This document shows, piece by piece, positions 10,240-19,600 of a stretch of DNA of 64,000 nt (position 1 is the stretch's first letter; each line of letters starts with the position of its first letter). The translations under genes were made by a program, and so were the position numbers. The notes beneath the pieces are model-generated. The model made no database searches and was not told the DNA's origin. It was given only the letters and a program-made list of their open reading frames with translations. The DNA is from Pseudomonas costantinii (GTDB taxonomy: Bacteria; Pseudomonadota; Gammaproteobacteria; Pseudomonadales; Pseudomonadaceae): contig NZ_MDDR01000005.1 of the NCBI RefSeq assembly GCF_001870435.1, positions 124,001-188,000 of the forward strand, read 5' to 3'.

Positions 10240-10800
10240 TTAACCGCGTGTAGTCAGTTCGATAATGCAGCTGCGGCCAGCTACGGCGATGTCCAACAGC
10301 CCAGTGTTACCGTCCACCTGCAGACAGTCGTGATGGCCCAGCACCTGGTCCAACACCTTCACTTCATCAGCAACGCTGAACACCAATACAGTCTGCGCCG
10401 TGCTGAAAAAGCGCTGCACGCCATCCACCCACTGCAACCGCGCGTGGTAACGCTGCGGCGAGTAGATCAGGTTGAAATCGCGAATCGGCCCGGAGATCAA
10501 GCGGCAAGACACTTGGCTTTCACCCTTGAAGGCGAAAGGTTGCAGCGGTAACAACCCACGCTGCTCTTCGCCATCCACCGTCAGGACCATGCCCGCGCCT
10601 TTGATCACCGTGATAACGCGCTGATAGCCGGCGAATGTGGAGAACCCACCCGACTCACCAATGTCGGCAATCGACAGGCGCCAGCCAAAACCATCCAGGC
10701 CTGTGCCTGCGTCACGGGTAATTTCTTCGGTGCTGCCGCCGCCGTTTTTCCACGGCATGCGCACGTAATCGGCGGCGCGCCAGACTTTCACTGCACTCAT
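10240..10800 (-). CDS. hutD: HutD family protein
   Basis: A 186-residue cupin-like protein of the HutD family, starting MSAVKVWRAADYVRMPWKNGGG and containing the family-typical GFGWRLSIADIGESGGFS segment. HutD is known to fine-tune hut expression in P. fluorescens, possibly by sensing or buffering a hut intermediate; its molecular activity is not established. It overlaps hutC by four bases, so the two are co-translated. A REP element follows its stop. Confidence 0.93.
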   Translation of the reverse strand: MSAVKVWRAADYVRMPWKNGGGSTEEITRDAGTGLDGFGWRLSIADIGESGGFSTFAGYQRVITVIKGAGMVLTVDGEEQRGLLPLQPFAFKGESQVSCRLISGPIRDFNLIYSPQRYHARLQWVDGVQRFFSTAQTVLVFSVADEVKVLDQVLGHHDCLQVDGNTGLLDIAVAGRSCIIELTTRG

Positions 10801-11546
10801 TTACTGAAACGTCCTTCCAGGCTGTGACGGGAACCGGGGTGGATCAAACGCGCAGCGGTCACCGGCTGGCGACCCGACCAGGTACGTCGACGAATCAACA
10901 GGCACGGCTCGCTCGGCTCGATCTGCAACAACTTGCACTCGGCGGCATCGGCGAGGATCGCTTCGACCACGTGCTCGCCTTCAGTCAGCGGTGCCACTTG
11001 GTTCAAGTAGGCGTAGGGGGTTTGCTGGGTGAAATCCTGCTGCAGGTATTCCGGTGCAACCAGGGCGTTGACGAAGCGGTCTTCGATTTGCACGGGAATG
11101 TCGTTTTCGAAGTGCACGATCAGCGAATGGAATACCCGCCCGCCTTCGCGCATTTCCAGGGCAACCGCGCGCTCGGAGCCGGCGGCCTCTTCGCCCAGCG
11201 TGATGACTTGGCAGGTATGGCGATGACCGCGGGAAGCGATCTCATCGGCAATGTTGTGCACTTCAAACAGCGCCGACTGGCTCTTGGGCTCAGCGACGAA
11301 CGTACCGACGCCTTGCATACGCACCAGCAAACCTTCGGCGGTAAGCTCGCGCAAGGCGCGGTTGATGGTCATGCGGCTAAAGCCCAACTGGCTGACCAGT
11401 TCGCTTTCGGACGGCACGCGGTAATGCGGCGGCCAGTTGCCGTTGAGGATCTGCTGGCTGATCATCTGTTTGACGCGGGCATACAAGGGCGCCGGACTTT
11501 CGTCCATGTGGGCAGCCAGCGAAGACTTGGCAGGCGGAGTCGGCAC
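10797..11546 (-). CDS. hutC: Histidine utilisation repressor HutC
   Basis: GntR/HutC-type transcriptional repressor of the hut genes, released by urocanate. The N-terminal winged helix-turn-helix spans about residues 15-80 (PLYARVKQMI, VPSESELVSQLGFSRMTINR, LVRMQGVGTFVAEP). The UTRA ligand domain follows, ending with RRRTWSGRQPVTAARLIHPG. I chose a GTG start because AAGGA lies seven bases upstream and the 249-residue product beginning VPTPP matches the family. An in-frame ATG at 11576 would add ten residues but has no clear ribosome site. hutF diverges from it across a HutC operator, so it is probably autoregulated. Confidence 0.93.
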   Translation of the reverse strand: MPTPPAKSSLAAHMDESPAPLYARVKQMISQQILNGNWPPHYRVPSESELVSQLGFSRMTINRALRELTAEGLLVRMQGVGTFVAEPKSQSALFEVHNIADEIASRGHRHTCQVITLGEEAAGSERAVALEMREGGRVFHSLIVHFENDIPVQIEDRFVNALVAPEYLQQDFTQQTPYAYLNQVAPLTEGEHVVEAILADAAECKLLQIEPSEPCLLIRRRTWSGRQPVTAARLIHPGSRHSLEGRFSK

Positions 11547-11609
11547 AGGGAATCCTTGCAGGTTGAAAAGATGCATAGATTGCCGGAGTTTACCGAGCAG
11601 GCAAACGTC

Positions 11610-11625
11610 TGTATATGTATATACA
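11610..11625. promoter_or_regulatory. HutC operator between hutC and hutF
   Basis: TGTATATGTATATACA contains the perfect palindrome TGTATATACA (11616-11625), an exact TGTA-N2-TACA match. It lies 30 bases before the hutF start and about 65 before the hutC start, in the divergent promoter region. It is therefore likely to control hutF and to mediate HutC autoregulation. An overlapping TGTATATGTATA on the left may add a second half-site. Confidence 0.75.
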
Positions 11626-11654
11626 AATAAACACACGACCGGGGTGCCTTGATC

Positions 11655-13019
11655 ATGTCCGCTTTCTTTGCCGAACGCGCGCTGCTGCCTAATGGATGGG
11701 CCAACGATGTACGCTTTGAAGTCAGCGCCGACGGCCTGCTGACCCACGTTGAACCCAATGCCAGTGCAGACGGCGCCGAACGGCTCAGAGGCCCGGTGTT
11801 GGCGGGCATGCCGAATCTGCACTCCCATGCGTTCCAACGCGCCATGGCCGGTTTGGCCGAAGTGGCCGGCAACCCGAATGACAGCTTCTGGACCTGGCGC
11901 GACTTGATGTACCGCATGGTCGGCAAGATCAGTCCCGACCAACTGCACGTCATCGCGCGCCAGCTGTATATCGAGATGCTCAAGGCCGGCTACACCTCGG
12001 TGGCCGAATTTCATTACGTGCACCACGACGTCAGCGGCCAGCCGTATGCCGACCGCACTGAGTTGTCGCGACAAATCAGCCAGGCAGCCGCCAGCAGTGG
12101 TATCGGCCTGACGCTGCTGCCGGTGCTCTACACCCACTCCGGGTTTGGTGGCCAGCCTGCGAATGAAGGCCAGCGACGGTTTATCAACAGCACTGAAAAC
12201 TATCTGGAGCTGCAAGCGCAACTCAAGCCAATCCTCGCCGCGCAACCGACGCAGCAGTTGGGCCTGTGCTTCCACTCCCTGCGCGCCGTCACGCCGCAAC
12301 AAATCAATGAAGTCCTGGCCGCCAGCGACAAGGCTTGCCCGGTGCACATCCACATCGCCGAGCAGCAGAAAGAAGTCGACGACTGCCTGGCCTGGAGCGG
12401 CAAACGTCCGCTGCAATGGCTGTATGACAACGTCGATGTCGATGAGCGTTGGTGCCTGGTACACGCCACTCACGCCAACCCCGAAGAAGTGACGCGCATG
12501 GCCAAGAGCCGCGCAATTGCCGGTTTGTGCCTGACCACTGAAGCCAACCTGGGCGACGGGATTTTCCCGGCGGTGGATTTCCTCGCCCAAGGTGGGCGTA
12601 TGGGTATCGGCTCCGACAGCCATGTATCACTGAGCGTGGTGGAAGAACTGCGCTGGCTGGAATACGGCCAACGCCTGCGTGATCAGCGGCGAAATCGCCT
12701 GTATCGCAGTGATCAGCCGATGGTCGGCCGCACGCTGTTCGATGCCGCGCTGGACGGTGGTGCCCAGGCGCTGGGCCAGCCAATTGGTCGGTTGGAAGTG
12801 GGCAAGCGCGCAGACTGGCTGGTGCTGGATGGCAACGATCCCTACCTGGCGACGGCGACCGAGGATGGGATTCTCAATCGTTGGTTGTTCGCCGGTGGTG
12901 ATCGGCAGGTCCGCGATGTGCTGGTAAACGGAAAGTGGGTGGTGCGGGATGGGCGCCATGCTGGCGAGGAAGAAAGCAGCCGGGCGTTCACTCAAGTATT
13001 GAGAGATCTGCTGGGCTAA
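11655..13019 (+). CDS. hutF: Formimidoylglutamate deiminase HutF
   Basis: Hydrolyses N-formimino-L-glutamate to N-formyl-L-glutamate and ammonia, marking the five-step hut pathway completed by HutG outside the window. The 454-residue product is an amidohydrolase-fold enzyme with metal ligands in PNLHSHAFQRA, HIHIAEQ, LVHATHAN and GSDSHVSLS. The C-terminal DWLVLDGNDPYL is the composite beta-domain common to this superfamily. The ATG at 11655 follows GGGGTG at good spacing; a TTG six bases upstream is less likely. It diverges from hutC with a HutC operator between. Confidence 0.96.
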   Translation: MSAFFAERALLPNGWANDVRFEVSADGLLTHVEPNASADGAERLRGPVLAGMPNLHSHAFQRAMAGLAEVAGNPNDSFWTWRDLMYRMVGKISPDQLHVIARQLYIEMLKAGYTSVAEFHYVHHDVSGQPYADRTELSRQISQAAASSGIGLTLLPVLYTHSGFGGQPANEGQRRFINSTENYLELQAQLKPILAAQPTQQLGLCFHSLRAVTPQQINEVLAASDKACPVHIHIAEQQKEVDDCLAWSGKRPLQWLYDNVDVDERWCLVHATHANPEEVTRMAKSRAIAGLCLTTEANLGDGIFPAVDFLAQGGRMGIGSDSHVSLSVVEELRWLEYGQRLRDQRRNRLYRSDQPMVGRTLFDAALDGGAQALGQPIGRLEVGKRADWLVLDGNDPYLATATEDGILNRWLFAGGDRQVRDVLVNGKWVVRDGRHAGEEESSRAFTQVLRDLLG

Positions 13020-13035
13020 CAGGCAACACATAACA

Positions 13036-13127
13036 AATGTGGGAGCGGGCTTGCCTGCGATGCAGTTACCTCGGTACATCAGGTACACCGAGTTGATGCC
13101 ATCGCAGGCAAGCCAGCTCCCACATTT
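13036..13127. repeat. REPIN: inverted pair of family B REP sequences
   Basis: Left arm AATGTGGGAGCGGGCTTGCC and right arm GGCAAGCCAGCTCCCACATT face each other across about 50 bases of inner sequence that includes GCGATG.../...CATCGC pairing. It fills the gap between the convergent hutF and blc genes, a usual REPIN location. Confidence 0.85.
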
Positions 13128-13148
13128 TGATTGGCGGCGATCGCAAAA

Positions 13149-13718
13149 TTACTGCGAGGTTTTGGCCATCTGCTTGTCCGACGTACGCCAGATCAAACGA
13201 GTCGTGTCATAACCCTGCTGACGCGCCCTGCTTTGCAGGTCTTCGAGGGTATCGGCGCTGACCGTCGGGGTCCGGGACAACAACCACATATAGCGCCGGT
13301 TCGGGCTGCCGACGATGGCGGTCTTGTAGTCATCGCTGACGTACAACACCCAGTAATCGCCCTTGGCGACGCCCGGCAGCAGCGACGTAAACCAGTTATT
13401 GAATTCCACCCAGAGCTTGTCGGTCTTGCCGGACACTTGCGGCGTGGCCGTGCCCTTGGCCTCTTCCCATTTCCATTCGGTCGTCAGGCAGCGGTTGAAC
13501 ACCGACATGTCGCCATCAGGCAGCAAGGTATAACGGGCTTCGGACTGCGCGCAATTGCGCTGGAAGTACATCGGCAATCGGGCCAACTCATACCAGGTGC
13601 CCTGGTAACGCTTGAGGTTGACGTTGCCGGCTGTCTTGGGTTGCAGATCATCGCCAGAATGGCTGGCGCAGCCCGCCAAAAACAGGCTGGCACAAAGGTA
13701 TAAAACAAAACGCATCAT
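13149..13718 (-). CDS. blc: Outer-membrane lipocalin lipoprotein Blc
   Basis: A bacterial lipocalin, 189 residues. The signal peptide ends in the lipobox LAGC (Cys at about residue 17). The lipocalin signature follows as NLKRYQGTWYELARLPMYFQ, with the closing conserved arginine segment PNRRYMWLLSRTPTVS. Members bind lysophospholipids or fatty acids at the outer membrane and are linked to envelope stress. GGGAG lies seven bases before the first ATG. It is followed on the same strand by no other gene; a REPIN lies beyond its stop. Confidence 0.92.
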   Translation of the reverse strand: MMRFVLYLCASLFLAGCASHSGDDLQPKTAGNVNLKRYQGTWYELARLPMYFQRNCAQSEARYTLLPDGDMSVFNRCLTTEWKWEEAKGTATPQVSGKTDKLWVEFNNWFTSLLPGVAKGDYWVLYVSDDYKTAIVGSPNRRYMWLLSRTPTVSADTLEDLQSRARQQGYDTTRLIWRTSDKQMAKTSQ

Positions 13719-13748
13719 TCTTTTTCTCCCGTAGGCTCGCGCCCCGGT

Positions 13749-14003
13749 TTACTTCAGGCCTTGCCCGGAAAACATCAGAACTTTGTCACCGGCGTACTGC
13801 ACGCTGATAAAGCTGTTTTTATCGCCCCAGGTGCAACTGGACATGCCCAGTGCGCCGGAACAATCGCTCGGCTTGCCCAGCAACGACTCCACCTCAGCCT
13901 TGGCCATGCCAGCCGAGAGCTTCGCGTAATTTTCTTGGTTGACCTTGCTGCAAGCGGCCAATAGCACGCAAAAAGCCAGCAAAGCGAGACGGCGTAACGA
14001 CAT
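13749..14003 (-). CDS. Small lipoprotein with a BamE-like repeat-type fold (function unknown)
   Basis: An 84-residue predicted lipoprotein. The signal MSLRRLALLAFCVLLAAC ends in the lipobox LAAC. The mature part has SAGMAKAEVESLLGKPSDC, the short helix-turn of SmpA/OmlA (BamE)-like domains, then strands with CTWGDKNSFISVQYAGDKVL. The start at 14003 follows CAGGAG; a longer reading upstream lacks a signal and runs through the fbp terminator. Pseudomonas homologues are uncharacterised as far as I know. BamE itself is encoded elsewhere and looks different. Confidence 0.8.
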   Translation of the reverse strand: MSLRRLALLAFCVLLAACSKVNQENYAKLSAGMAKAEVESLLGKPSDCSGALGMSSCTWGDKNSFISVQYAGDKVLMFSGQGLK

Positions 14004-14092
14004 GGAAAAACTCCTGGAGAGAAGAAGCAGCTGGGGTGTCTGCCAGAAGCTTAGAAGGGAAAAGGGGTGTCTGGTTCCCGACAAGCAAAAAC

Positions 14093-14134
14093 AAAAAAGC
14101 CCCGAAAACGCTGAAACGTTTCGGGGCTTTTTTA
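14093..14134 (-). terminator. Rho-independent terminator after fbp
   Basis: AAAAAGCCCCGAAA and TTTCGGGGCTTTTTT form a strong stem around a short loop. On the minus strand it ends fbp about 45 bases after its stop and shields the lipoprotein gene. The flanking A and T runs would allow it to work on both strands. Confidence 0.9.
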
Positions 14135-14179
14135 AGGGTGAACCGGCTCACAACAACGCCGGCCACTTATCGCACAGAC

Positions 14180-15190
14180 TTACTTCTTGTGATAAGCCGT
14201 CACACGCTCAACTTCTTCCTTCGAACCCAGGAATACCGCCACACGCTGGTGCAGGCCTTCCGGCTGGATGTCGAGGATACGCTGGTGGCCGTCGGTGGAC
14301 GCACCGCCCGCCTGCTCAACCAGGAACGACATCGGGTTGGCTTCGTACATCAGGCGCAGTTTGCCCGGTTTGGACGGCTCGCGGCTGTCACGTGGGTACA
14401 TGAACAGGCCACCACGGGTCAGGATACGGTGCACATCGGCCACCATCGCGGCGACCCAGCGCATGTTGAAGTTTTTCTTCAACGGGCCTTCCTCGCCGGC
14501 CATCAGCTCGCCCACGTAGCGGGTGACGGGTTCTTCCCAGTGACGCTGGTTGGACATGTTGATCGCGAATTCCTGGGTGGAGGCAGGAATGGTGATGTCT
14601 TCGTGGGTCAGTACGAAGCTGCCCATTTCACGGTCCAGGGTGAAGCCTTTGACGCCGTCGCCCAGGGTCAGCACCAGCATGGTCTGTGGGCCGTAGATTG
14701 CGTAACCGGCAGCCACCTGCTCGGTGCCTGGCTGCAGGAAGGCCTTTTCGTTCAGGGCTTCGTTCTGGCTCAGGTATTCGTTCGGGCAACGCAGTACGGA
14801 GAAGATGGTGCCGACCGGTGCGTTGATGTCGATGTTGGACGAACCGTCCAGTGGGTCAAACACCAGCAGGTAGGCGCCTTTCGGGTATTTACCCGGGATC
14901 TGGTAGGCATTGTCCATTTCTTCGGACGCCATGCCGGCCAGGTGACCGCCCCATTCGTTGGCTTCGAGCAGGATCTCGTTGGAGATCACGTCGAGCTTCT
15001 TCTGCACTTCACCTTGGACGTTTTCAGTGCCCATGCTGCCCAGGACACCACCCAGTGCGCCTTTGGACACGGCGTGGCTGATTTCCTTGCAAGCACGCGC
15101 CACCACTTCGATAAGGAAGCGCAGATCGGCAGGCGTGTTGTTGCTGCGGGTCTGCTCGATCAAATAGCGACTCAGGGTAACGCGGGACAT
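14180..15190 (-). CDS. fbp: Fructose-1,6-bisphosphatase class 1
   Basis: Hydrolyses fructose 1,6-bisphosphate to fructose 6-phosphate, a gluconeogenic step. The 336-residue protein has the metal-binding [20 protein letters not shown] motif and, near the end, [21 protein letters not shown] with the phosphate-contacting residues. Length and motifs are those of class 1 enzymes. It is a single-gene unit with its own terminator. The start ATG follows CCGGAGCC. Confidence 0.97.
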   Translation of the reverse strand: MSRVTLSRYLIEQTRSNNTPADLRFLIEVVARACKEISHAVSKGALGGVLGSMGTENVQGEVQKKLDVISNEILLEANEWGGHLAGMASEEMDNAYQIPGKYPKGAYLLVFDPLDGSSNIDINAPVGTIFSVLRCPNEYLSQNEALNEKAFLQPGTEQVAAGYAIYGPQTMLVLTLGDGVKGFTLDREMGSFVLTHEDITIPASTQEFAINMSNQRHWEEPVTRYVGELMAGEEGPLKKNFNMRWVAAMVADVHRILTRGGLFMYPRDSREPSKPGKLRLMYEANPMSFLVEQAGGASTDGHQRILDIQPEGLHQRVAVFLGSKEEVERVTAYHKK

Positions 15191-15286
15191 GGAAGGCTCC
15201 GGAAAATGGGGGGCTTAAAAACCCGCGCAGTTTAACGCGAGTCGAGGGTTATTTCCTCTAATCAGAGGATTTAACGCCAACAGAGT

Positions 15287-16639
15287 TCACGGTTTGACCT
15301 GTGGCTTGCGCAACAAACTGTAGGCCATGGCCCCCAGTGCCGCCACACCCAGCAGAAGCACGGCCCACAGGCCGAGTTTCTTCCAGTTGGGGCCAACCTC
15401 AGGCGATGTGGCAACGGCGAGAGCTTTCACCACTGCCTCCCCCGCGACTTTGGCCTGGCCCAACGTCTTCAGACGCTCGGTGCTGTAGTCGGGGATCAGG
15501 GTGGATAACGGCAGATTGGCAGCTTTCACCGACGCATTACCCAATGCCAGGGTGAACGGCGGCTCACCCCGCGCCAGGAACACCAACTGCGTGGAGCGCA
15601 CGGCAAAGCGCAGCGCCGGCGCTTCTACACCCAGGCCACCACCGCGTTCATCTACCTGCAATTTGAGTTCAGCAACGGTTACACCGGGCAGTTGCAGTTC
15701 GTCTTGCACCACATCCTGGCCGTTCTGGGTCAGGCGGTAGAGCAAGCCATTGCTCAGCGGCTGCCAGGCTTGATTGGCTTCCCGACGCCCCGACAAGGTC
15801 ACCGGCGCCAGCGTGTTCGGCTGCTTCAACTCGATACGCAAGCGCTCGACATTCAGTCCTGTAGGCAACTGCCAACTGTATTCCCCGGCCTTGAGCCGCG
15901 CACCGGCCAACGGCTGCGACCACACCAGTGGCATCGGCAAACTGCTGCTGATGGCGCTCACCAGCTTGGCCGAGGTCAGCAAAGGCGCCTCCTGGCCTTG
16001 CCACACCAGGCGCAGGTAACGCGCCGATTGCCCCGGCAGGCTCACATCATGTTGCTCGACCCGCTCGTCGGCAAACGACAGGCGCGCTACCTGGCCGTCG
16101 CCCCAAGACTCCCAGTGTTGCAGGTCATCACTGGCTTCAATGCTGAAACGCTGGAAGCCGTCTCTTTCGCGGCTCCAATCCAGGCTCAGTTGCTGCAAAG
16201 GCGCCTTGATCGCGCTGGCGTCCAGCACCCAGCCACGCAGCACTTGCTTGCCCGCCTTGGTGGATGGGCGCACTTCCAGCAACGTGCCTTCAGACGTGGA
16301 CTTCATCACCACGCCAGGCAACGCGGCCTGCGTGTCGACGGCGTACAGCGGAAACCACTTCACGTCAGTAACGTTTCGGTTCTCGGAGCGTTGCGCCGAT
16401 TGACGGGATAGCGCATAGGCCTGCTGCTCGCCGGCAGCGTTGAACACGCGCACGTCGCTGAGATCAGCCTGGCGTGCACTCAATTGCACCGCCAAGGGCA
16501 GCTCCAGCCGATACCAAGGGCCGCTGCCACTCACGGCCAGCGGCACTTGCGTGGTGAAGTCAGCCGGACCTTCCTGCGCGTATACCGCCGAACACACCAG
16601 CCATACCGCCCACCCGCTCAGACTCAGCTTGCCCATCAA
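15287..16639 (-). CDS. DUF3999 domain membrane-anchored periplasmic protein
   Basis: A 450-residue protein with an N-terminal signal (MMGKLSLSGWAVWLVCSAVYAQ) and a single C-terminal membrane helix (LGLWAVLLLGVAALGAMAYSLL) followed by a basic tail. The bulk is therefore periplasmic and beta-rich, with discoidin-like segments such as WESWGDGQVARLS and SARYLRLVW. It matches the DUF3999 family by pattern. It overlaps the DUF2339 gene by four bases, so the two products are made together and probably act together. Function unknown. Confidence 0.82.
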   Translation of the reverse strand: MMGKLSLSGWAVWLVCSAVYAQEGPADFTTQVPLAVSGSGPWYRLELPLAVQLSARQADLSDVRVFNAAGEQQAYALSRQSAQRSENRNVTDVKWFPLYAVDTQAALPGVVMKSTSEGTLLEVRPSTKAGKQVLRGWVLDASAIKAPLQQLSLDWSRERDGFQRFSIEASDDLQHWESWGDGQVARLSFADERVEQHDVSLPGQSARYLRLVWQGQEAPLLTSAKLVSAISSSLPMPLVWSQPLAGARLKAGEYSWQLPTGLNVERLRIELKQPNTLAPVTLSGRREANQAWQPLSNGLLYRLTQNGQDVVQDELQLPGVTVAELKLQVDERGGGLGVEAPALRFAVRSTQLVFLARGEPPFTLALGNASVKAANLPLSTLIPDYSTERLKTLGQAKVAGEAVVKALAVATSPEVGPNWKKLGLWAVLLLGVAALGAMAYSLLRKPQVKP

Positions 16640-19600
16640 GAAGACGCTCCCTCAGTTTCAATCACAGGTTCGGCACGTTTCGGCGGCAGCGGTGCAAAGT
16701 AACCCACCACCAGCAGCAACCCGCCCACGCCGATAAACGACACGATCCGCGCCAGGCCACCACGGTTGCTCAGCTCGACAAAGAACAGCTTGGCGACCAC
16801 CACCGCAATCAACGCGGCACCGATCAGCCACACTTCGCGACGATGGCGCAGGTGGCCGCCGATCATCAGACCGAGGGCGATCAGGGTCCAGACAATCGAC
16901 AAACTGGCCTGTACCAGCATGGATTCCAATAGCGCATCCAGATGAAACGGCACGTCGCCCCAATGATGAGCCGCGCGCATCACCAACGCAGTAAAGAAGG
17001 CAAACAGCGAAACACCTGCGACACCTTGGGCGACCAGCTCAGCACGCGGCCCACGCTGTGGCGCCACGCTGCGCGACCACAAATACACACCCAGCAGCGC
17101 AAACAGCAGGCCCAGATCCAACGGGTTAAGCAGCGGCACATACGGCAGTGGCTTGGCCGTGCCATCGCTGAAAATATTCGCCAGCCAGAACCAACCAAGC
17201 ATCAACACCGCCAATGGCAGCGCCGCCAGCACGCGGTATTCACGCGGGTAAGCCGACACAGGCCATGGCCAACTGCGCGGCGCGGCGGCCAGCACCAAAT
17301 AGACACTCGGCAGAATCGCCCAACCCAACCAGCGCCAGGCGTTGTACTCGCTCGACAGCAACAACAAGCCGTAACGCAGCTCCAGCGCCAACACACCGAT
17401 CAGCATCCAGCAGCCCAGCACGTGTGCCACGCTCAGCACTTTGGCGGGAACCACCGTCGCCAAACGACGCAACGAGATGAAATGCACCCCAAACACCGCC
17501 AACCAGGCCAGCCAACCGAACTGCGCCGCCGGGTGGTAATACGCGTGGGCAGATACCAGCAATACCAACCCCGCCGCCGGCATCAGCAAGGTGCACAGCA
17601 TGCCCATCGACGCCCAACGCAAGCGTTCGGCCAACAACGCCCAGATCGCCACGCTCACCGCCGCGATCGCCAGCAGGCACTGCCCTTGCAACTCATCAGG
17701 AATAAACCGCAGCACTTCACTGATCAACGCCAACGCCCACCATGCCGCCCCCCACACCAGCAACAGGTCGGACAGGCGTTGCAGTTGCAACACGGCAAAC
17801 ACCGGAGCATGTGGCTCACGCTGCAAGCGCCAGGCGCCGACCAAGGCGGCCAGGCCGAGCACCATTGGCGTCCAGAAACCGCTGTGCGCCAATGGGCGCA
17901 GGCCCTCGCCGGTCAACGGCCCCAACAACTCCGGCACCGCGAGCAAGAACGAGCCGCCGCCGATCAGTTGCAGCAGCAAGCCAAACACAAAACTGACGCG
18001 CTGTTGCAGGTACAGGCTCAGCCAGATGATCAACAACCCACTGGCCGCCCACACGCCGCTCGCACTCTCCCATGGCAGTACAAACAGCACGGCCAGATTG
18101 ATCAATGCCAAGCCCGCGAGCAGCACCACCGACAACCCGCGCAGCAGGCGTACATCGCTGCGCACCATATCGTCGCGCGCAGCCAGCAACATGCCGCCGA
18201 CCAACGCCAAGCCGATCAGGGAAGCGGTCAGCAAGCCGGTCCAACCGGCACTGAATACCGCCCCTCCTTCACCCCCTTGCAAGCGCAACAGGAACAACGC
18301 ACCGCCCAACAACTGCACGGCGAACGCGCTGAACAGGAAGGTGCGAGAGCCGATACGCAGGCCGACAAACAGGGTCACCAGACCGGCGATTGCCCAACTG
18401 ATGGCAGTGCCTTGGGTCAGCAACAGTAACGGTGCGAGCAGGTACAAAAAGCCCAAACCGAGACTCGCCAGCACCGGCAAGCCTTGGCGCTCCCAATCCG
18501 CCGCCTGTTCGGTCGGCGCCTTGCGCAGTTGATGGAAGCTGAACAGTAACGCCGCGCCCAGCAGCAACGCGCCCAATGGCGCACCGTCGAGCAAGGTGCG
18601 TTCGCCAACGCGTAGCTCGCTGAGGAATGCCAGCGCCGAGCCCAACTGCAACAATAAGCCGAATGCTCGCGCCAACGGCCGCTGCTGACGCAAACCGAGC
18701 CAGAAGATCCCGGCGCCTTCAACGGCCCAGGCAGCAGCGGTCCAGCGGGCATCGAGACCCAGCGGGATAGCGAGACTGGCAAAGATCACGCCCAGCGCCA
18801 GGCAGGTTTCCGCCAGCAGCAAGGCGCGCCCGCCACTCAGCAACCGCGCCAGGCCCATATAGATAATGCCCAGGCCCAGCGCACTGAACGCCGCAGCGAA
18901 CTCCATGTGCTGAACCAACGCGAACTGCAATCCAAAGCCCACCAGCGGTGGCCCGAACAACATACTGCCATCGACATAATCGCCTTTGGCCGCCGACCAA
19001 CGCAGCAACGCGCCACGGCTGTCATCTTCGGGTGCATCGCTCATCTCCAGCAATTTGCGCCGGGCGAACAACAGGCCGATGGCCAGGTACATCAGGAAAA
19101 ACACAATCAGGAACGGCTCGGTGCTCCACAGCAACTCCGGCGTATAGGAGCGCATGCCCCAAGCGAAACCGATGCCGAAGGTGCCGACAAACCCGATCAG
19201 GTTGAGCAAGCGCCAGGCCTTGAACCAGGCGATGCCGAGGATGCCGGCGTTGAGCAGGGCAAAGTAGCTGAATAGCGCCACATGGTTACCCGCGCCGGTG
19301 GAGGTAAGGATCGGCGCCGCAAAGCCGCCCAGCGCCGCCGCGCAAGCCAACCCCAACGCATCCTGGGTGATCGCCAGAATCGCGGAAAATACTGTGACCG
19401 CCACCAACAAGCCCAGAGCGGCACCCGGATCGATCAGCGGATGCAGGCGCATCGCGGCGAACACCGTCAGGTACAACACGGCAATACCGGTGCCTTGCAG
19501 CATCAAACCGTAATTGCTGTTACGCAGCCGCAGCCACCAACCCAGACCCAACAGGCCCACTGCGGCAGCGGCAACGCCTGCATAACGCAGTTCAATCGGT

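Noticed and set aside
11547..12623. Upstream extension of the hutC reading frame
   Set aside because: It runs antisense through hutF and across the HutC operator. Ribosome site, family length and start support initiation at 11546.
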